This document shows, in pieces, positions 34,781 through 44,091 of a stretch of 64,000 nucleotides of DNA (position 1 is its first letter; every line of letters starts with the position of its first letter). The stretch comes from Bradyrhizobium barranii subsp. apii (lineage in GTDB: Bacteria > Pseudomonadota > Alphaproteobacteria > Rhizobiales > Xanthobacteraceae). The notes beneath the pieces were generated by a model. That model was not told the origin of the DNA and did not search any database. It worked only from the letters and a program-made list of their open reading frames with translations. The position numbers and the translations under genes were made by a program. The stretch is from positions 6,198,501 to 6,262,500 of the forward strand of contig NZ_CP096255.1 in NCBI RefSeq assembly GCF_011516635.5, written 5' to 3'.

Positions 34781-35581
34781 ATGCTTGATACCGTCAAACC
34801 CTCACCCGATCTCACCGGCTTCTCCCGCGCGGAACATACGATCAACGGCGTGCGGACCGTCGTTCACAGCATCGGAAGCGGCCCCGTGCTGGTGTTCCTG
34901 CACGGCACCGGCACCTTCACCGGCTTCGAGATGGCGCGCGATTGGGCGAAGCGGCACACGGTCATCATCCCCTATCATGCGGGCTTTGGCGATTCCGGCG
35001 ACTCCGAGACGATCGACACCGTCGAGGATCACGTCCTTCACTACATGGATCTGTTCGACAAGCTTGGCCTTGAGCAGTTCGACCTCGCCGGGTTCTCGCT
35101 CGGCGGATGGCTTGCCGCGGAGTTCGCGATCCGTCAGCCGCATCGGGTCCGCAAGCTGGTGCTGGTTGCGCCCGCCGGTCTTGTGGTCGGAAGCGCGCCT
35201 GCGCCCGGATTGTTCGAGATCGCACCGCAAGAACTGCCAGCCTATCTCGCGCACGATCCGGCCGCGGCGCTCCGTTACTTTCCCAAGGCGCCCGATCCGG
35301 CCTTCGACGCCCGGCTTGGACGCGAGGTCACGGGCTTTGCCAAGCTGATCCGCAGCGAACCGCAGGGCAATCCCAAGCTCGCGCACTGGCTGCATCGAAT
35401 CACGATGCCGACGCTGGTGCTATGGGGGGCCGCAGATCGTTTGCGCCCGACCGCCCAGGCAGATGCCTGGAAAGCAGGGCTCCCCAACGCACGCGTGACG
35501 CTGGTGCCGGCGACCGGTCATCTCGTGTTCGAGGAAACGCCATCTTCCGCACACTTCGTCACCGATTTTCTCGCCGATTGA
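34781..35581 (+). CDS. Alpha/beta hydrolase
   Basis: 266 residues. Oxyanion segment FLHGTGTFTG, nucleophile elbow GFSLGG (Ser near 107), acid in LWGAADRLRP and His in ATGHLVFEE complete the triad. Similar to meta-cleavage-product and ester hydrolases. In this operon it probably cleaves the oxygenated product (inference). It starts 42 bp after the reductase. Confidence 0.85.
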   Translation: MLDTVKPSPDLTGFSRAEHTINGVRTVVHSIGSGPVLVFLHGTGTFTGFEMARDWAKRHTVIIPYHAGFGDSGDSETIDTVEDHVLHYMDLFDKLGLEQFDLAGFSLGGWLAAEFAIRQPHRVRKLVLVAPAGLVVGSAPAPGLFEIAPQELPAYLAHDPAAALRYFPKAPDPAFDARLGREVTGFAKLIRSEPQGNPKLAHWLHRITMPTLVLWGAADRLRPTAQADAWKAGLPNARVTLVPATGHLVFEETPSSAHFVTDFLAD

Positions 35582-35607
35582 TCCCGCACACAACAGAGGA
35601 CACCACC

Positions 35608-36051
35608 ATGATCGAGATGCCTCCGGGCGTGACCCCTGCCAAAGAAGGCTTTGGCAACGTCATCTGGAACATTCTGGGCCAGACCTACACGCTGAAGCAG
35701 CATTCCGAGGCGTCGATGGCCTGGCATGCCGTGTTTCCAGATGGCACCTTCGTGCCGCCGCACGTGCATCCGACCCAGGATGAATTCGTCTATGTGCTGA
35801 GCGGCCGCTACGACCTCTGGCTCGACGGCAAGGACTTTGTCGCCAAGGCCGGCGACCTCGTCCGCATGCCCAAGGGCATCCCCCACGGCATTTTCAACAA
35901 GTCGGGTGAAACCGCCACCAGCCTGTTCTGGGTCGCACCGACGCGGTCGCTGAAAGAGCTGTTCGAGCGCATCCACAATCTCGCCGATCCGCAGGAGGTC
36001 GTGCGACGTGCCGCCGAACACGAGGTCAACTTCCTGCCGCCGCCCGCCTGA
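35608..36051 (+). CDS. Single-domain cupin
   Basis: 147 residues. The first cupin motif has H52, H54 and E59 (PPHVHPTQDEF) and the second has H93 (PKGIPHGIF), so a 3-His-1-Glu metal site is complete. Such small cupins can be dioxygenases, isomerases or binding proteins. The ATG at 35608 follows an AGAGGA ribosome site; the longer open frame upstream is a shadow of the hydrolase. Confidence 0.85.
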   Translation: MIEMPPGVTPAKEGFGNVIWNILGQTYTLKQHSEASMAWHAVFPDGTFVPPHVHPTQDEFVYVLSGRYDLWLDGKDFVAKAGDLVRMPKGIPHGIFNKSGETATSLFWVAPTRSLKELFERIHNLADPQEVVRRAAEHEVNFLPPPA

Positions 36052-36091
36052 GGCCACGCCGATTCCGTCGACACGCAAACCGCGAGAACCG

Positions 36092-37381
36092 ATGATGACC
36101 ATGCTGACAACAACTTGGACGTCCATCTCCGAGAACGACCGCCGTCGGATAGCCCGGTGGCAAAAAGGCATGCTGGCGCTCGCCATCCTCTGCGAGATCT
36201 TTCTCGCCGCCGACTGGTATGCCTTCGCGGCCGTACTGCCCTTCGTCTCCGAGAGCCTCAAGCTCAATCCCGCCGAGGCCGGGCTTGCGCAAGGCATCTT
36301 TGCGCTGACCTACGGTATCGGCATGGTCGTGTGGTCTCCGGTCAGCCGGTCGATGACGGCGCGCAACATGCTGCTGATCGGGCTTGCGGGCACTGGTATA
36401 GGCATGGTGCTCCAGGTGTTCGTACAAAGCTACACACAGCTCGTGATGCTCCGGCTCGTGATCGGCTTCTTCGACGCCGGCATCTTCATCGGCAACATGA
36501 AGCTGATCTTTGGCTGGTTTCCGCAAAGTCGGCGTGGCTCGGTGGTAGGCATCATCCTCGCCGCCTACAGCCTCGCCATCACCATGGATTTCGCGCTCGG
36601 CATTCCCCTGACGATTGCGACCGGTTGGCGGACCTTCTTCGCCGTGCTGGCAATCGGCACGCTGCTCGTTGCAGCCGTCGACGCACTCGTCGTCCGCAAC
36701 GATCCGCGCGAGCTCGGTATCGACGGTTTCACCTGGGGCAACGAAACACCGCAGGAGCACCTGCCGCTCGGCGAGATCTTCCGCTCGAAATGGATCGCGG
36801 TCGGCGGCTTCGGCATCGTGGCCTGCACCTTCGCGATCGCCGGCACCGCAACCTGGGTGGTGCCGGCCTTCATCACAGTACAGCACATGCCGCCGGAAGC
36901 CGGCGCTGTCATCGGCACCGTCATGGGGTTGTCGCAGGTGCTATTCCTGGTGATTGGCGGCTACATGTCCGATCGGCTCGGCAAGCCCTTCATGATCAAA
37001 CTCACCGCATGTCTCGCTTTCCTGACCGCGCTGATGTTCCTGTGGAGCGTGGTCACACCGATGTCGTTCTCGATGCTGGTGCTGTTTGCAGCACTCAGCG
37101 GTATCGCGCTTCTCGGCGGCGGCGCTATCTTCGCCCTGCTCAGCGAAAAATACTCCGACGCGCTCGCACCGGCCGCGATTGGATACGCCGAGGTATTTGG
37201 CATCTTCTCGGCCTTCGTGGCGCCCTGGATGATGGGCGCCATCATCAACGCCTCGGCCGGCTCGTTCACCGGCGCCTTCATTGCTTTCGCGGTGGTCGAG
37301 CTCATCATCGTCGGCCTTTTGATGATCCTCGCCCGCGAGGACGTCAGTCAGGGCGCGGTGGTCGGAAGCCCCGCGGAATAA
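36092..37381 (+). CDS. MFS transporter
   Basis: 429 residues from ATG 36092 (MMTMLTTTW), about twelve membrane helices. The organisation resembles NarK/OFA-like and aromatic-acid:H+ symporters, with DRLGKPFMIK as the loop after helix 8. As last gene of the monooxygenase operon it probably imports that pathway's substrate (inference). An ATG at 36101 is an alternative start. A hairpin follows the gene. Confidence 0.85.
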   Translation: MMTMLTTTWTSISENDRRRIARWQKGMLALAILCEIFLAADWYAFAAVLPFVSESLKLNPAEAGLAQGIFALTYGIGMVVWSPVSRSMTARNMLLIGLAGTGIGMVLQVFVQSYTQLVMLRLVIGFFDAGIFIGNMKLIFGWFPQSRRGSVVGIILAAYSLAITMDFALGIPLTIATGWRTFFAVLAIGTLLVAAVDALVVRNDPRELGIDGFTWGNETPQEHLPLGEIFRSKWIAVGGFGIVACTFAIAGTATWVVPAFITVQHMPPEAGAVIGTVMGLSQVLFLVIGGYMSDRLGKPFMIKLTACLAFLTALMFLWSVVTPMSFSMLVLFAALSGIALLGGGAIFALLSEKYSDALAPAAIGYAEVFGIFSAFVAPWMMGAIINASAGSFTGAFIAFAVVELIIVGLLMILAREDVSQGAVVGSPAE

Positions 37382-37397
37382 GATGCAGCGATCAAGG

Positions 37398-37418
37398 GCA
37401 CGGGGCTGAAGCCCGTGC
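37398..37418 (+). terminator. Terminator-like hairpin after the MFS gene
   Basis: GCACGGG / CCCGTGC, 7-bp stem with 7-base loop, 16 bp past the stop; no T-run follows, so it could be Rho-assisted or only a stabilising hairpin. Confidence 0.45.
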
Positions 37419-37528
37419 TCTGGGGACCTCGACAAAAGGTCCATCTTCTGGGAAATCAGGCGCCCTCACCTTGTCCGCGGCGGGCAAGAGTGGCAATCTC
37501 GCATGCAAGTGCCCCAAGAGACCCCGTC

Positions 37529-37903
37529 ATGCCGCGCGCGAGCGCCAAATCGCTTCCCCAGCTCAGTCTGCGCATCGACCTCGATGGCGAGGATCGGATC
37601 GGGCCCGGCAAGATCGAGCTTTTGGAGCAGATCCGCGAGCAAGGCTCGATCTCGGCGGCCGGCCGCGCCATGGACATGTCCTACAAGCGTGCCTGGGATC
37701 TCGTGGACGAGATCAACCGCATTTGCGGACATCCCGCGGTCGAGCCGCAGGCCGGCGGCAAGAACGGCGGCGGCGCGATGCTCACTCCCTTCGGCGAAAA
37801 GCTTGTCGCGCGCTACCGCAAGATCGAACGCGACGCCGCCCGCGCCGTGCACAAGGAGCTGGAAGCGCTCAAGAGCGACATCGGCCGTTCGCGGAAATCG
37901 TGA
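37529..37903 (+). CDS. Stand-alone ModE-like winged-HTH protein
   Basis: 124 residues from ATG 37529 (MPRASAKSL). It consists only of the ModE N-terminal domain: RIGPGKIELLEQIREQGSIS, then the recognition region MDMSYKRAWDLVDEINR and the TPFGEKLVARYR wing. No molybdate-binding MOP domain is present. Such proteins dimerise through the wing helices and regulate molybdenum or formate genes in some bacteria; the target here is unknown. Confidence 0.8.
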   Translation: MPRASAKSLPQLSLRIDLDGEDRIGPGKIELLEQIREQGSISAAGRAMDMSYKRAWDLVDEINRICGHPAVEPQAGGKNGGGAMLTPFGEKLVARYRKIERDAARAVHKELEALKSDIGRSRKS

Positions 37904-37931
37904 ACGGACGGGCGCGCATCCTGGCGGCTCG

Positions 37932-38918
37932 CTATCGCATCCAGCGTGGCAGGGGCAGATTTTTCTTGCGCAGGAATTCCGGGTTGAACAGCTTGGATTG
38001 ATAGCGCTGTCCGCCATCCGCGAGGATGGTCACGATGGTTTTGCCTGGACCGAGGTCGCGCGCAAGTCGCATGGCTCCAACGATATTGATCGCGCTTGAG
38101 CCCCCCAGCACCAGTCCTTCATGCTCGATCAGGTCGAACAGAACGAGCAGCGCTTCCTCGTCCGTAATCTGATATGCCGCATCGATGGGCGTGCCTTCCA
38201 GGTTCCTGGTGACACGGACTTGCCCGATCCCTTCGGTGATGGAGTCTCCTTCCGTCGTGAGCTCGCCTTTGGTGAACCAATTATAGAGCGCGGCCCCCAT
38301 GGGATCGCTGAGCGCGATCTTGATGCCGGGATTTCGCTCCTTGAGGGCCCGCGCGATCCCACCCAAGGTACCGCCGCTCCCGACGGCACATGTGAAGCCG
38401 TCGATTCTTCCAGCCGTCTGCTGCCAAATCTCAGGACCGGTCGTGCGATAGTGGCCCTCCCGATTGGCGACGTTATCGAACTGATTGGCCCAGAAAGCAC
38501 CGAGCTCCTCGGCGAGCTGACCGGAATAGCGCGCGTAATGACCCGGATTGGAATAGGGTACGGCCGGCACCAGGCGCAGGTCGGCACCGCACAGCCGCAA
38601 CATGTCCTTCTTCTCCTGACTTTGCGTGTCAGGCATCACCATCACGCTTCGATAGCCGCGTGCATTCGCCACGAGCGCTATGCCGATTCCGACATTGCCG
38701 GCCGTTCCTTCGACGATGACGCCTCCCGGCCCAAGCTTGCCGCATCGTTCGGCATCGTCGATCATGGCCAGCGCCGCGCGATCCTTGATCGAGCCGCCGG
38801 GATTGAGAAATTCGGCCTTGCCATAGATCTCGCAACCCGTGGCCTCCGACGGCATTCGCAGCCTGATCAATGGCGTGTTGCCGATAGCGTCCAGGAAACC
38901 CGTTCGAACATCGCTCAT
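37932..38918 (-). CDS. Cysteine-synthase-like PLP enzyme
   Basis: 328 residues. PLP-binding lysine K45 (NPGGSIKDR), substrate loop EGTAGNVGIG and phosphate loop GSGGTLGG are all present, so it is a beta-replacing enzyme of the OAS sulfhydrylase / cystathionine beta-synthase family. TAGNVG where CysK has TSGNTG suggests a divergent or specialised member. It converges with the ModE-like gene (28 bp gap). The 156 bp upstream, to the next gene end, show nothing else. Confidence 0.87.
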   Translation of the reverse strand: MSDVRTGFLDAIGNTPLIRLRMPSEATGCEIYGKAEFLNPGGSIKDRAALAMIDDAERCGKLGPGGVIVEGTAGNVGIGIALVANARGYRSVMVMPDTQSQEKKDMLRLCGADLRLVPAVPYSNPGHYARYSGQLAEELGAFWANQFDNVANREGHYRTTGPEIWQQTAGRIDGFTCAVGSGGTLGGIARALKERNPGIKIALSDPMGAALYNWFTKGELTTEGDSITEGIGQVRVTRNLEGTPIDAAYQITDEEALLVLFDLIEHEGLVLGGSSAINIVGAMRLARDLGPGKTIVTILADGGQRYQSKLFNPEFLRKKNLPLPRWMR

Positions 38919-39074
38919 CGCTTGCCACCTCTACCCGCCCGCAACTTTAGGCTGGCGAACAGGCAAAGCGATTCTCTAGTTCAGGCGACGCGTGCAACAT
39001 TTCCGGCGCTCGACCGGCCCAAGCGGCAATTTCATTCTTAGGCGGTGTTTTGTTTGCGCCTTTGGCCCAAGCCG

Positions 39075-39452
39075 CTAGTTCGGCCGCACCGACATTTCCG
39101 GCATCGGCTGGGTCAGCGCTTCGCCGAGCAGGCTCTGCTCGGCTTTCGGGATCGAGAAGCGCACCTTGAAGCCGTCCTCGGTTTGAAGCGTAATGATGCG
39201 CTGGGTCGTATCGGTCGCCTGCTCGATCGCCCAGGACGCCAGCGGATAGGCGTAGCGCAGGCTCTGGTCGCCGTAGCGGGCCTTCAGCGCCGCCTCGAGC
39301 AGCCCGGGCAGCGTCATGATGAGGGCGCCGACCTGGTTGAGCGAGACGCTGACCGCGGCCGGGTTGCCCGCCAGATCCTCGAAGCCCAGCGAGATCGCGC
39401 CGCCGTCGGACGCCACCTCGCAGGTCGTGAGCTGCCTCACCTTGATTTCCAT
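39075..39452 (-). CDS. Conserved protein of unknown function
   Basis: 125 residues from ATG 39452 (MEIKVRQLTTCEVASDGGA); another start at 39485 is open. No signal peptide or membrane helix. The sequence contains SVSLNQVGALIMTLPGLLEAAL and RFSIPKAEQSLLGEAL. No family recognised. It is divergent from an aldehyde dehydrogenase across an AT-rich region with repeated palindromes. Confidence 0.7.
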   Translation of the reverse strand: MEIKVRQLTTCEVASDGGAISLGFEDLAGNPAAVSVSLNQVGALIMTLPGLLEAALKARYGDQSLRYAYPLASWAIEQATDTTQRIITLQTEDGFKVRFSIPKAEQSLLGEALTQPMPEMSVRPN

Positions 39453-39482
39453 CGTCAGTCCCGGAACGCGGTTCGCTATATT

Positions 39483-39592
39483 CATCACGATATATCGATA
39501 TGTCCACCCGCGTCCAGCCCTGCTTTTCTGGAATTGATCGAACCGGCCGCCATGGTCGGCCCGGCGAAGTCGTGATATATAGTTCGATATAA
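39483..39592. promoter_or_regulatory. AT-rich palindromic sites between divergent genes
   Basis: CGATATATCG (39488-39497) and ATATCGATAT (39492-39501) are overlapping perfect palindromes; a related GTGATATATAG and TTCGATATAAC stretch lies at 39572-39592. The AT-rich blocks stand out in a GC-rich background. Candidate operators and promoters of both genes. Confidence 0.5.
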
Positions 39593-39635
39593 CAAGGCCC
39601 CGAACGGCCCGTTTCTGCAAGGGAGCGCAAAGCCA

Positions 39636-41045
39636 ATGAGTGACTACAATCTTCTCATCGACGGCAAGATGGTGCCCGGCGACCAGACCATGCCGGTTCT
39701 CAATCCCGCGACCGAAGAGGTGCTGGCGCAGTGCCCGCGTGCCTCGAAGGCGCAGCTTGATGCCGCCGTCGCCGCGGCGAAGGCCGCCTTCCCGGCCTGG
39801 GCCGCGACCCCGATGGCGGAACGCCGCAAGCTCGTGAACAGGATGGCCGACGTCATCGAGGCCAATTCGGGCGAGCTCGCCCACATCCTCACCAGCGAGC
39901 AAGGCAAGCCGCTCGGCGACGCCACCGGCGAAGTCCTCGGCATGGCCGCGTTCTTCCGCTACCTCAGCTCGCTCGAATTGCCGATGAAGGTGATCGAGGA
40001 TTCCGGCGACCGCAAGGTGGAAGCCTATCGCCGCCCGCTCGGCGTCGTCGGTGCCATCATTCCCTGGAACTATCCGCTGCTCATCCTCAGCTTCAAGCTG
40101 CCGTCGGCGCTGCTCGCGGGCAACACGCTGGTGGTGAAGCCGGCGCCGACCACGCCGCTCGCGACCCTGCGCTTCGCCGAGCTGATCAAGGACGTCCTGC
40201 CGAAGGGCGTTCTCAACTTCATCACCGACGCCAACGATCTCGGCGGCGAGATGACCAAGCATCCTGATATCCGCAAGATCTCGTTCACCGGCTCCTCCGC
40301 CACGGGGCAGAAGGTGATGGCGAGCGCGGCGCAGACGCTCAAGCGCATCACGCTCGAGCTCGGCGGCAACGACGCCGGCATCGTGCTCGACGATGTCGAC
40401 CCGAAGAAGGTCGCTCCCGGCATCTTCGAGGGCGCGTTCCAGAACTCCGGCCAGGTCTGCCTCGCCATCAAGCGGCTCTACGTCCACGAGTCCGTCTATG
40501 ACGAGCTCTGCAACGAACTGGTCGCGATCGCCAAGAGCACGGTGGTCGACGACGGCGCCAAGCAGGGCACCAAGCTCGGACCGCTACAGAACAAGATGCA
40601 GTACGAGAAGGTGAAGACGTTCCTCGAGGACGCGCGCAAGAACGGCAAGGTGGTCGCCGGCGGTTCGGCGATGGACCGTCCCGGCTATTTCATCGAGCCG
40701 ACCATCGTGCGCGACATCCAGGAAGGCTCGAAACTGGTCGACGAGGAGCAGTTCGGCCCGGTGCTGCCGCTGATCAAGTACTCCGACAAGAACGACGCGA
40801 TCCGCCGCGCCAACGCCACCACCTACGGCCTCGGCGCGTCGGTCTGGTCGTCCGACATCAAGCGCGCGCACGAGGTCGCAACGCAGCTCGAGTCTGGCAC
40901 GGTCTGGATCAACAAGCACCTCGACATGGCCCCGCACATCCCGTTCGGCGGCGCCAAGCAGTCGGGCATCGGTACAGAGTTCGCCGAGGAAGGCCTCGCC
41001 GAATTCACCCAGCTCCAGATCATCAACGGCCCGCCGGCGGCCTAA
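39636..41045 (+). CDS. Aldehyde dehydrogenase, second
   Basis: 469 residues, complete. Catalytic C275 (SGQVCLA) and E241 (LELGGN) with PWNYP and FTGSSATG motifs. It is not a close relative of the enzyme at 27285: it lacks the longer N-terminus and has ELGGNDAGI rather than ELGGKSANV. The substrate is open. AAGGGAG lies before the ATG. A strong terminator follows. Confidence 0.9.
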   Translation: MSDYNLLIDGKMVPGDQTMPVLNPATEEVLAQCPRASKAQLDAAVAAAKAAFPAWAATPMAERRKLVNRMADVIEANSGELAHILTSEQGKPLGDATGEVLGMAAFFRYLSSLELPMKVIEDSGDRKVEAYRRPLGVVGAIIPWNYPLLILSFKLPSALLAGNTLVVKPAPTTPLATLRFAELIKDVLPKGVLNFITDANDLGGEMTKHPDIRKISFTGSSATGQKVMASAAQTLKRITLELGGNDAGIVLDDVDPKKVAPGIFEGAFQNSGQVCLAIKRLYVHESVYDELCNELVAIAKSTVVDDGAKQGTKLGPLQNKMQYEKVKTFLEDARKNGKVVAGGSAMDRPGYFIEPTIVRDIQEGSKLVDEEQFGPVLPLIKYSDKNDAIRRANATTYGLGASVWSSDIKRAHEVATQLESGTVWINKHLDMAPHIPFGGAKQSGIGTEFAEEGLAEFTQLQIINGPPAA

Positions 41046-41055
41046 TCCGACATCC

Positions 41056-41092
41056 GGGGCCGCGGCAAAACCGCCGCGGCCCCGTTCTCTTT
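41056..41092 (+). terminator. Intrinsic terminator after the aldehyde dehydrogenase
   Basis: Perfect 11-bp GC stem GGGGCCGCGGC / GCCGCGGCCCC with a 6-base loop, then GTTCTCTTT. Confidence 0.85.
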
Positions 41093-41113
41093 GCGACGAA
41101 GCAGAGGCCAACC

Positions 41114-41674
41114 ATGTTCGACGCGCAATGCGACCTCGCCGCCCTCGTCTACGAGGCGCATCAGGACCCCGACGCGGTCCTGCGCAGCTTTGCGGCGGAT
41201 CTGAATGCGCGTGGCTGTCGCGTCGTCGGCATGGTTCAGGCCGGCCAATGCGCGGATTCGAGCCTGTCGGCCGTGCTGCTTCACAGCGGCGAGACGCTTC
41301 CGCTCGCGCAGGATTTCGATCCGGCCGCGCGCGGCTGCCGTCTCGATCTCGCGCGGCTGCAAAATGCGGGGATGCGGATCGCGGACGCCCTCTCGCATGG
41401 CGCCGATCTCGTCATCATCAACCGCTTCGGCAAGCGCGAACGCGACGGCAAGGGCCTGTCCCATCTGATTGGACGCGCGCTCGGCGCCAACATTCCCGTG
41501 GTGATCGCGGTTGGCAGAGACCATTTCGCCGACTGGATCAAGTTCGCCGGCGGCATGAGCGTCAGGCTCGGCTGCGAGCGCGACGCGCTGGAGGCGTGGT
41601 GGCGGAGCATCTCCACAAGCAACGCGCGGCTTGACGTCGGATCACATCCTACGGTGTGCGAAATTCTGAAGTGA
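41114..41674 (+). CDS. DUF2478-family protein
   Basis: 186 residues with a nucleotide-binding-like Rossmann layout: LAALVYEAHQDPDAVL at the start, ADLVIINRFGKRERDGKG in the middle and a final VVIAVGRDHFADW. This is DUF2478, elsewhere found with molybdate transport genes; no such genes adjoin it here, though a ModE-like protein lies 3 kb away. Function unknown. Confidence 0.8.
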   Translation: MFDAQCDLAALVYEAHQDPDAVLRSFAADLNARGCRVVGMVQAGQCADSSLSAVLLHSGETLPLAQDFDPAARGCRLDLARLQNAGMRIADALSHGADLVIINRFGKRERDGKGLSHLIGRALGANIPVVIAVGRDHFADWIKFAGGMSVRLGCERDALEAWWRSISTSNARLDVGSHPTVCEILK

Positions 41675-41775
41675 ACGATCTGAGCCTGCCGGGCTCGCGT
41701 ACTTGTCCGTGGAGTCCTCACAACATCGCGCCGACTTCCCCTGTCGCCGCCGCGCAGGCAGTAGTTTCCCGGAAT

Positions 41776-42820
41776 ATGGCCGACGGTCGGGCCTCTGATA
41801 CGCTTGTGCGGATTCAACCCGCTCACCCCGACATGCCCTGGGATCCCGAAATGCCGGTACGTCGGCTAAAGCCATCGCGCGTCCTCGGCGTCGAGCGCTT
41901 CTCGGACTTCGACGAATTTCGCGCCAACGAGGTGCTCGGTCTCGGCACCAGCACGCCGCTCCGTCCGCGGGAATTCTCGCTGTCTCGCGCCATCCTGCCG
42001 CTCCGCGACGGGCTCTTCGTGCTCCAGCGCTCCTTTGCACGGCGGTTTGAGGCCGAGATCGGCACGGACAACGGCGTCGGCCTCGTTGTTCCCCTCACCT
42101 TTCACTCCATCGCCAATGGCCGCGAGGTCGATAGTTCGATGATCGCCGTCATGCGCGGCAAAGCCCCCGTCAAGGCGATCGAGCATCACCCCAACACTTA
42201 CCTGATGCTGCGCTTCAACTCGGACATGCGCCATCGCGGCTGGGCGGATTTCGACACCGGCCTCTCCTATGTCCGCACGCAGGACGAGCCGATGACGCGC
42301 CTGCGCGCGGCTATCGTGGAGATGTTCTCGCTGGCGTCGGCATGCCAACGATCCCCGGCAATTCGAGGCGCTCTACCGCCCGATCCAGGAAACGCTGCTC
42401 GCCGGCCTCGACGCCACCCTGCTGCCGGCAGGCGCACGCAGCGCCCGCCCCGGTTCATTCGACAAGCACCGCAAGCTGATCGCGCATCTCGACGACGTCG
42501 TTGCGCTGTTCGGCAGCAAGCCGCTCTACAGCGACGACCTCGCCGCCGCGCTCGGCGTGTCCGTGCGCACGCTCCAGGTCGCGACGCACGCGGTGCACGG
42601 CGTGAGCCTGCACCACTATCTGCGCCTCAAACGGTTGTGGGCCGTTCGCGTCCAGCTCATGACCGGGGGCGATGGCTTGACCGTCAAGGCCGCCGCGCTC
42701 GGCAACGGCTTCTGGCACCTGGGCGACTTCTCCAGGAGCTACAGACTGGTCTTCGGCGAAGCGCCGTCCGAGACGCTGGCACGCGGACGGCGTCCGTTGC
42801 ATCTGGCGATCGGCGCCTGA
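41776..42820 (+). pseudogene. AraC-family regulator, frameshifted
   Basis: The first frame (from ATG 41776, MADGRASDTL) encodes the N-terminal AraC-binding-like domain to about 42340. The frame then goes off into arginine-rich nonsense, while the +1 frame continues ANDPRQFEALYRPIQETLL and the AraC HTH (YSDDLAAALGVSVRTLQ, then HYLRLKRLW) to the stop at 42818-42820. A net +1 change near 42335-42345 explains it. Unrepaired, the product lacks its DNA-binding domain. An ATG at 41833 is an alternative start. Confidence 0.8.
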
Positions 42821-42836
42821 GAGAGCGGATTGCCCC

Positions 42837-43421
42837 TCAGGCGTGACCGTTCTCCTTGCGGTGCCCGCTCTCGCTGATGCGGTCGACCCAGGCGATACCG
42901 ATTGCGGAAATGATGAAGGTCAGGTGGATCAGCACCTGCCACATCACCCCGGACTCGGTGAAATTGCTGCGCGTGGTGCCGAGATTGCCGGCCTCGATGA
43001 AGGTCCTGAGCAGCGAGATCGAGGAAATGCCGATGATCGCCATCGCGAGCTTGATCTTCAGCACGCTGGCATTGACGTGGCTCAGCCATTCCGGCTCGTC
43101 CGGATGACCGTTCAGGTTCAGGCGCGAGACGAAGGTCTCGTAGCCGCCGACGATCACCATGACCAGCAGGTTCGAGATCATGACGACGTCGATCAATCCG
43201 AGCACGACCAGCATGATCTGCTGCTCGCTGGCGTCGAACGAGTGCGCGACCAGGTGCCAGAGCTCTTTCAGGAACAGCAGCACATAGACGCCCTGCGCGA
43301 CGATGAGGCCGACATAGAGCGGCACCTGCAGCCAGCGCGAGCCGAAGATGAGTTGGGCGAATGGGCCGATTTTCGGTCGCGGCCCGGCGTGCGCCGAAGG
43401 TGCTTTGGGTTCAGGCGTCAT
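42837..43421 (-). CDS. UPF0114 (YqhA-like) membrane protein
   Basis: 194 residues with four membrane helices and the family's LKIKLAMAIIGISSI segment and ISNLLVMVIVGGYETFVS loop. Function is unknown. It is the last of four same-strand genes (TerB-like, small membrane protein, TerC-like, YqhA), 34 bp after the TerC gene. Confidence 0.85.
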   Translation of the reverse strand: MTPEPKAPSAHAGPRPKIGPFAQLIFGSRWLQVPLYVGLIVAQGVYVLLFLKELWHLVAHSFDASEQQIMLVVLGLIDVVMISNLLVMVIVGGYETFVSRLNLNGHPDEPEWLSHVNASVLKIKLAMAIIGISSISLLRTFIEAGNLGTTRSNFTESGVMWQVLIHLTFIISAIGIAWVDRISESGHRKENGHA

Positions 43422-43455
43422 GGATCACTCCGGATTGCAGGCAGGAATTGTCGCC

Positions 43456-44091
43456 TCAGAGACTCGCGATGACGGGCGCGAGCTCGAGCGAACCGCGATA
43501 GATCATCTCGAAGGCGACGTAAACGATGATGGCGAGACCGACATAGGCGATCCAGCGCTGCTTCTGCAACACCCGGCCGAGCAGGTCGGCGGCGACGCCC
43601 ATCATCGCGACCGACAGCAACAGTCCGAACGCGAGGATGTAGGGATGCTCGCGCGCGGCGCCTGCGACCGCGAGCACGTTGTCCAGCGACATCGAGACGT
43701 CGGCGGCGACAATCTGCAACGCCGCCTGCCCGAAGGTCTTGCGCGACGCCGGTGCGCTGCCCGCGCTGCCGCCATGGCTCAACGAGAGCTCGGTGTGCGC
43801 GGACTGCTCGCGCAGCTCGCGCCACATCTTCCAGCACACCCACAGCAGCAGCACGCCGCCGGCGAGCAGCAGGCCGATCACCTGCAGGAGCTGGGTCGCG
43901 ACGCCGGCGAAGACGATGCGCAAGGCTGTGGCGGCGACGATGCCGACGATAATGGCGCGGCGGCGCTGCTCGGCCGGCAGGCCGGCGGCGGCAAGGCCGA
44001 TGACGACGGCATTGTCGCCGGCCAGCACGAGGTCGATCAGGATGACCTGGAGCAGCGCGGTCAGCGCGTCGGCGGTGATGAATTCAGTCAT
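43456..44091 (-). CDS. TerC-family membrane protein
   Basis: 211 residues, about seven helices. Both halves carry the acidic in-membrane motif of TerC/LysE-type transporters: IDLVLAGDNAVVIG near 19-32 and ADVSMSLDNVLAVAG in the middle. YjbE/Alx-type relatives export manganese; that substrate is inferred from family only. Its ATG overlaps the stop of the preceding gene by 1 bp. Confidence 0.88.
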   Translation of the reverse strand: MTEFITADALTALLQVILIDLVLAGDNAVVIGLAAAGLPAEQRRRAIIVGIVAATALRIVFAGVATQLLQVIGLLLAGGVLLLWVCWKMWRELREQSAHTELSLSHGGSAGSAPASRKTFGQAALQIVAADVSMSLDNVLAVAGAAREHPYILAFGLLLSVAMMGVAADLLGRVLQKQRWIAYVGLAIIVYVAFEMIYRGSLELAPVIASL

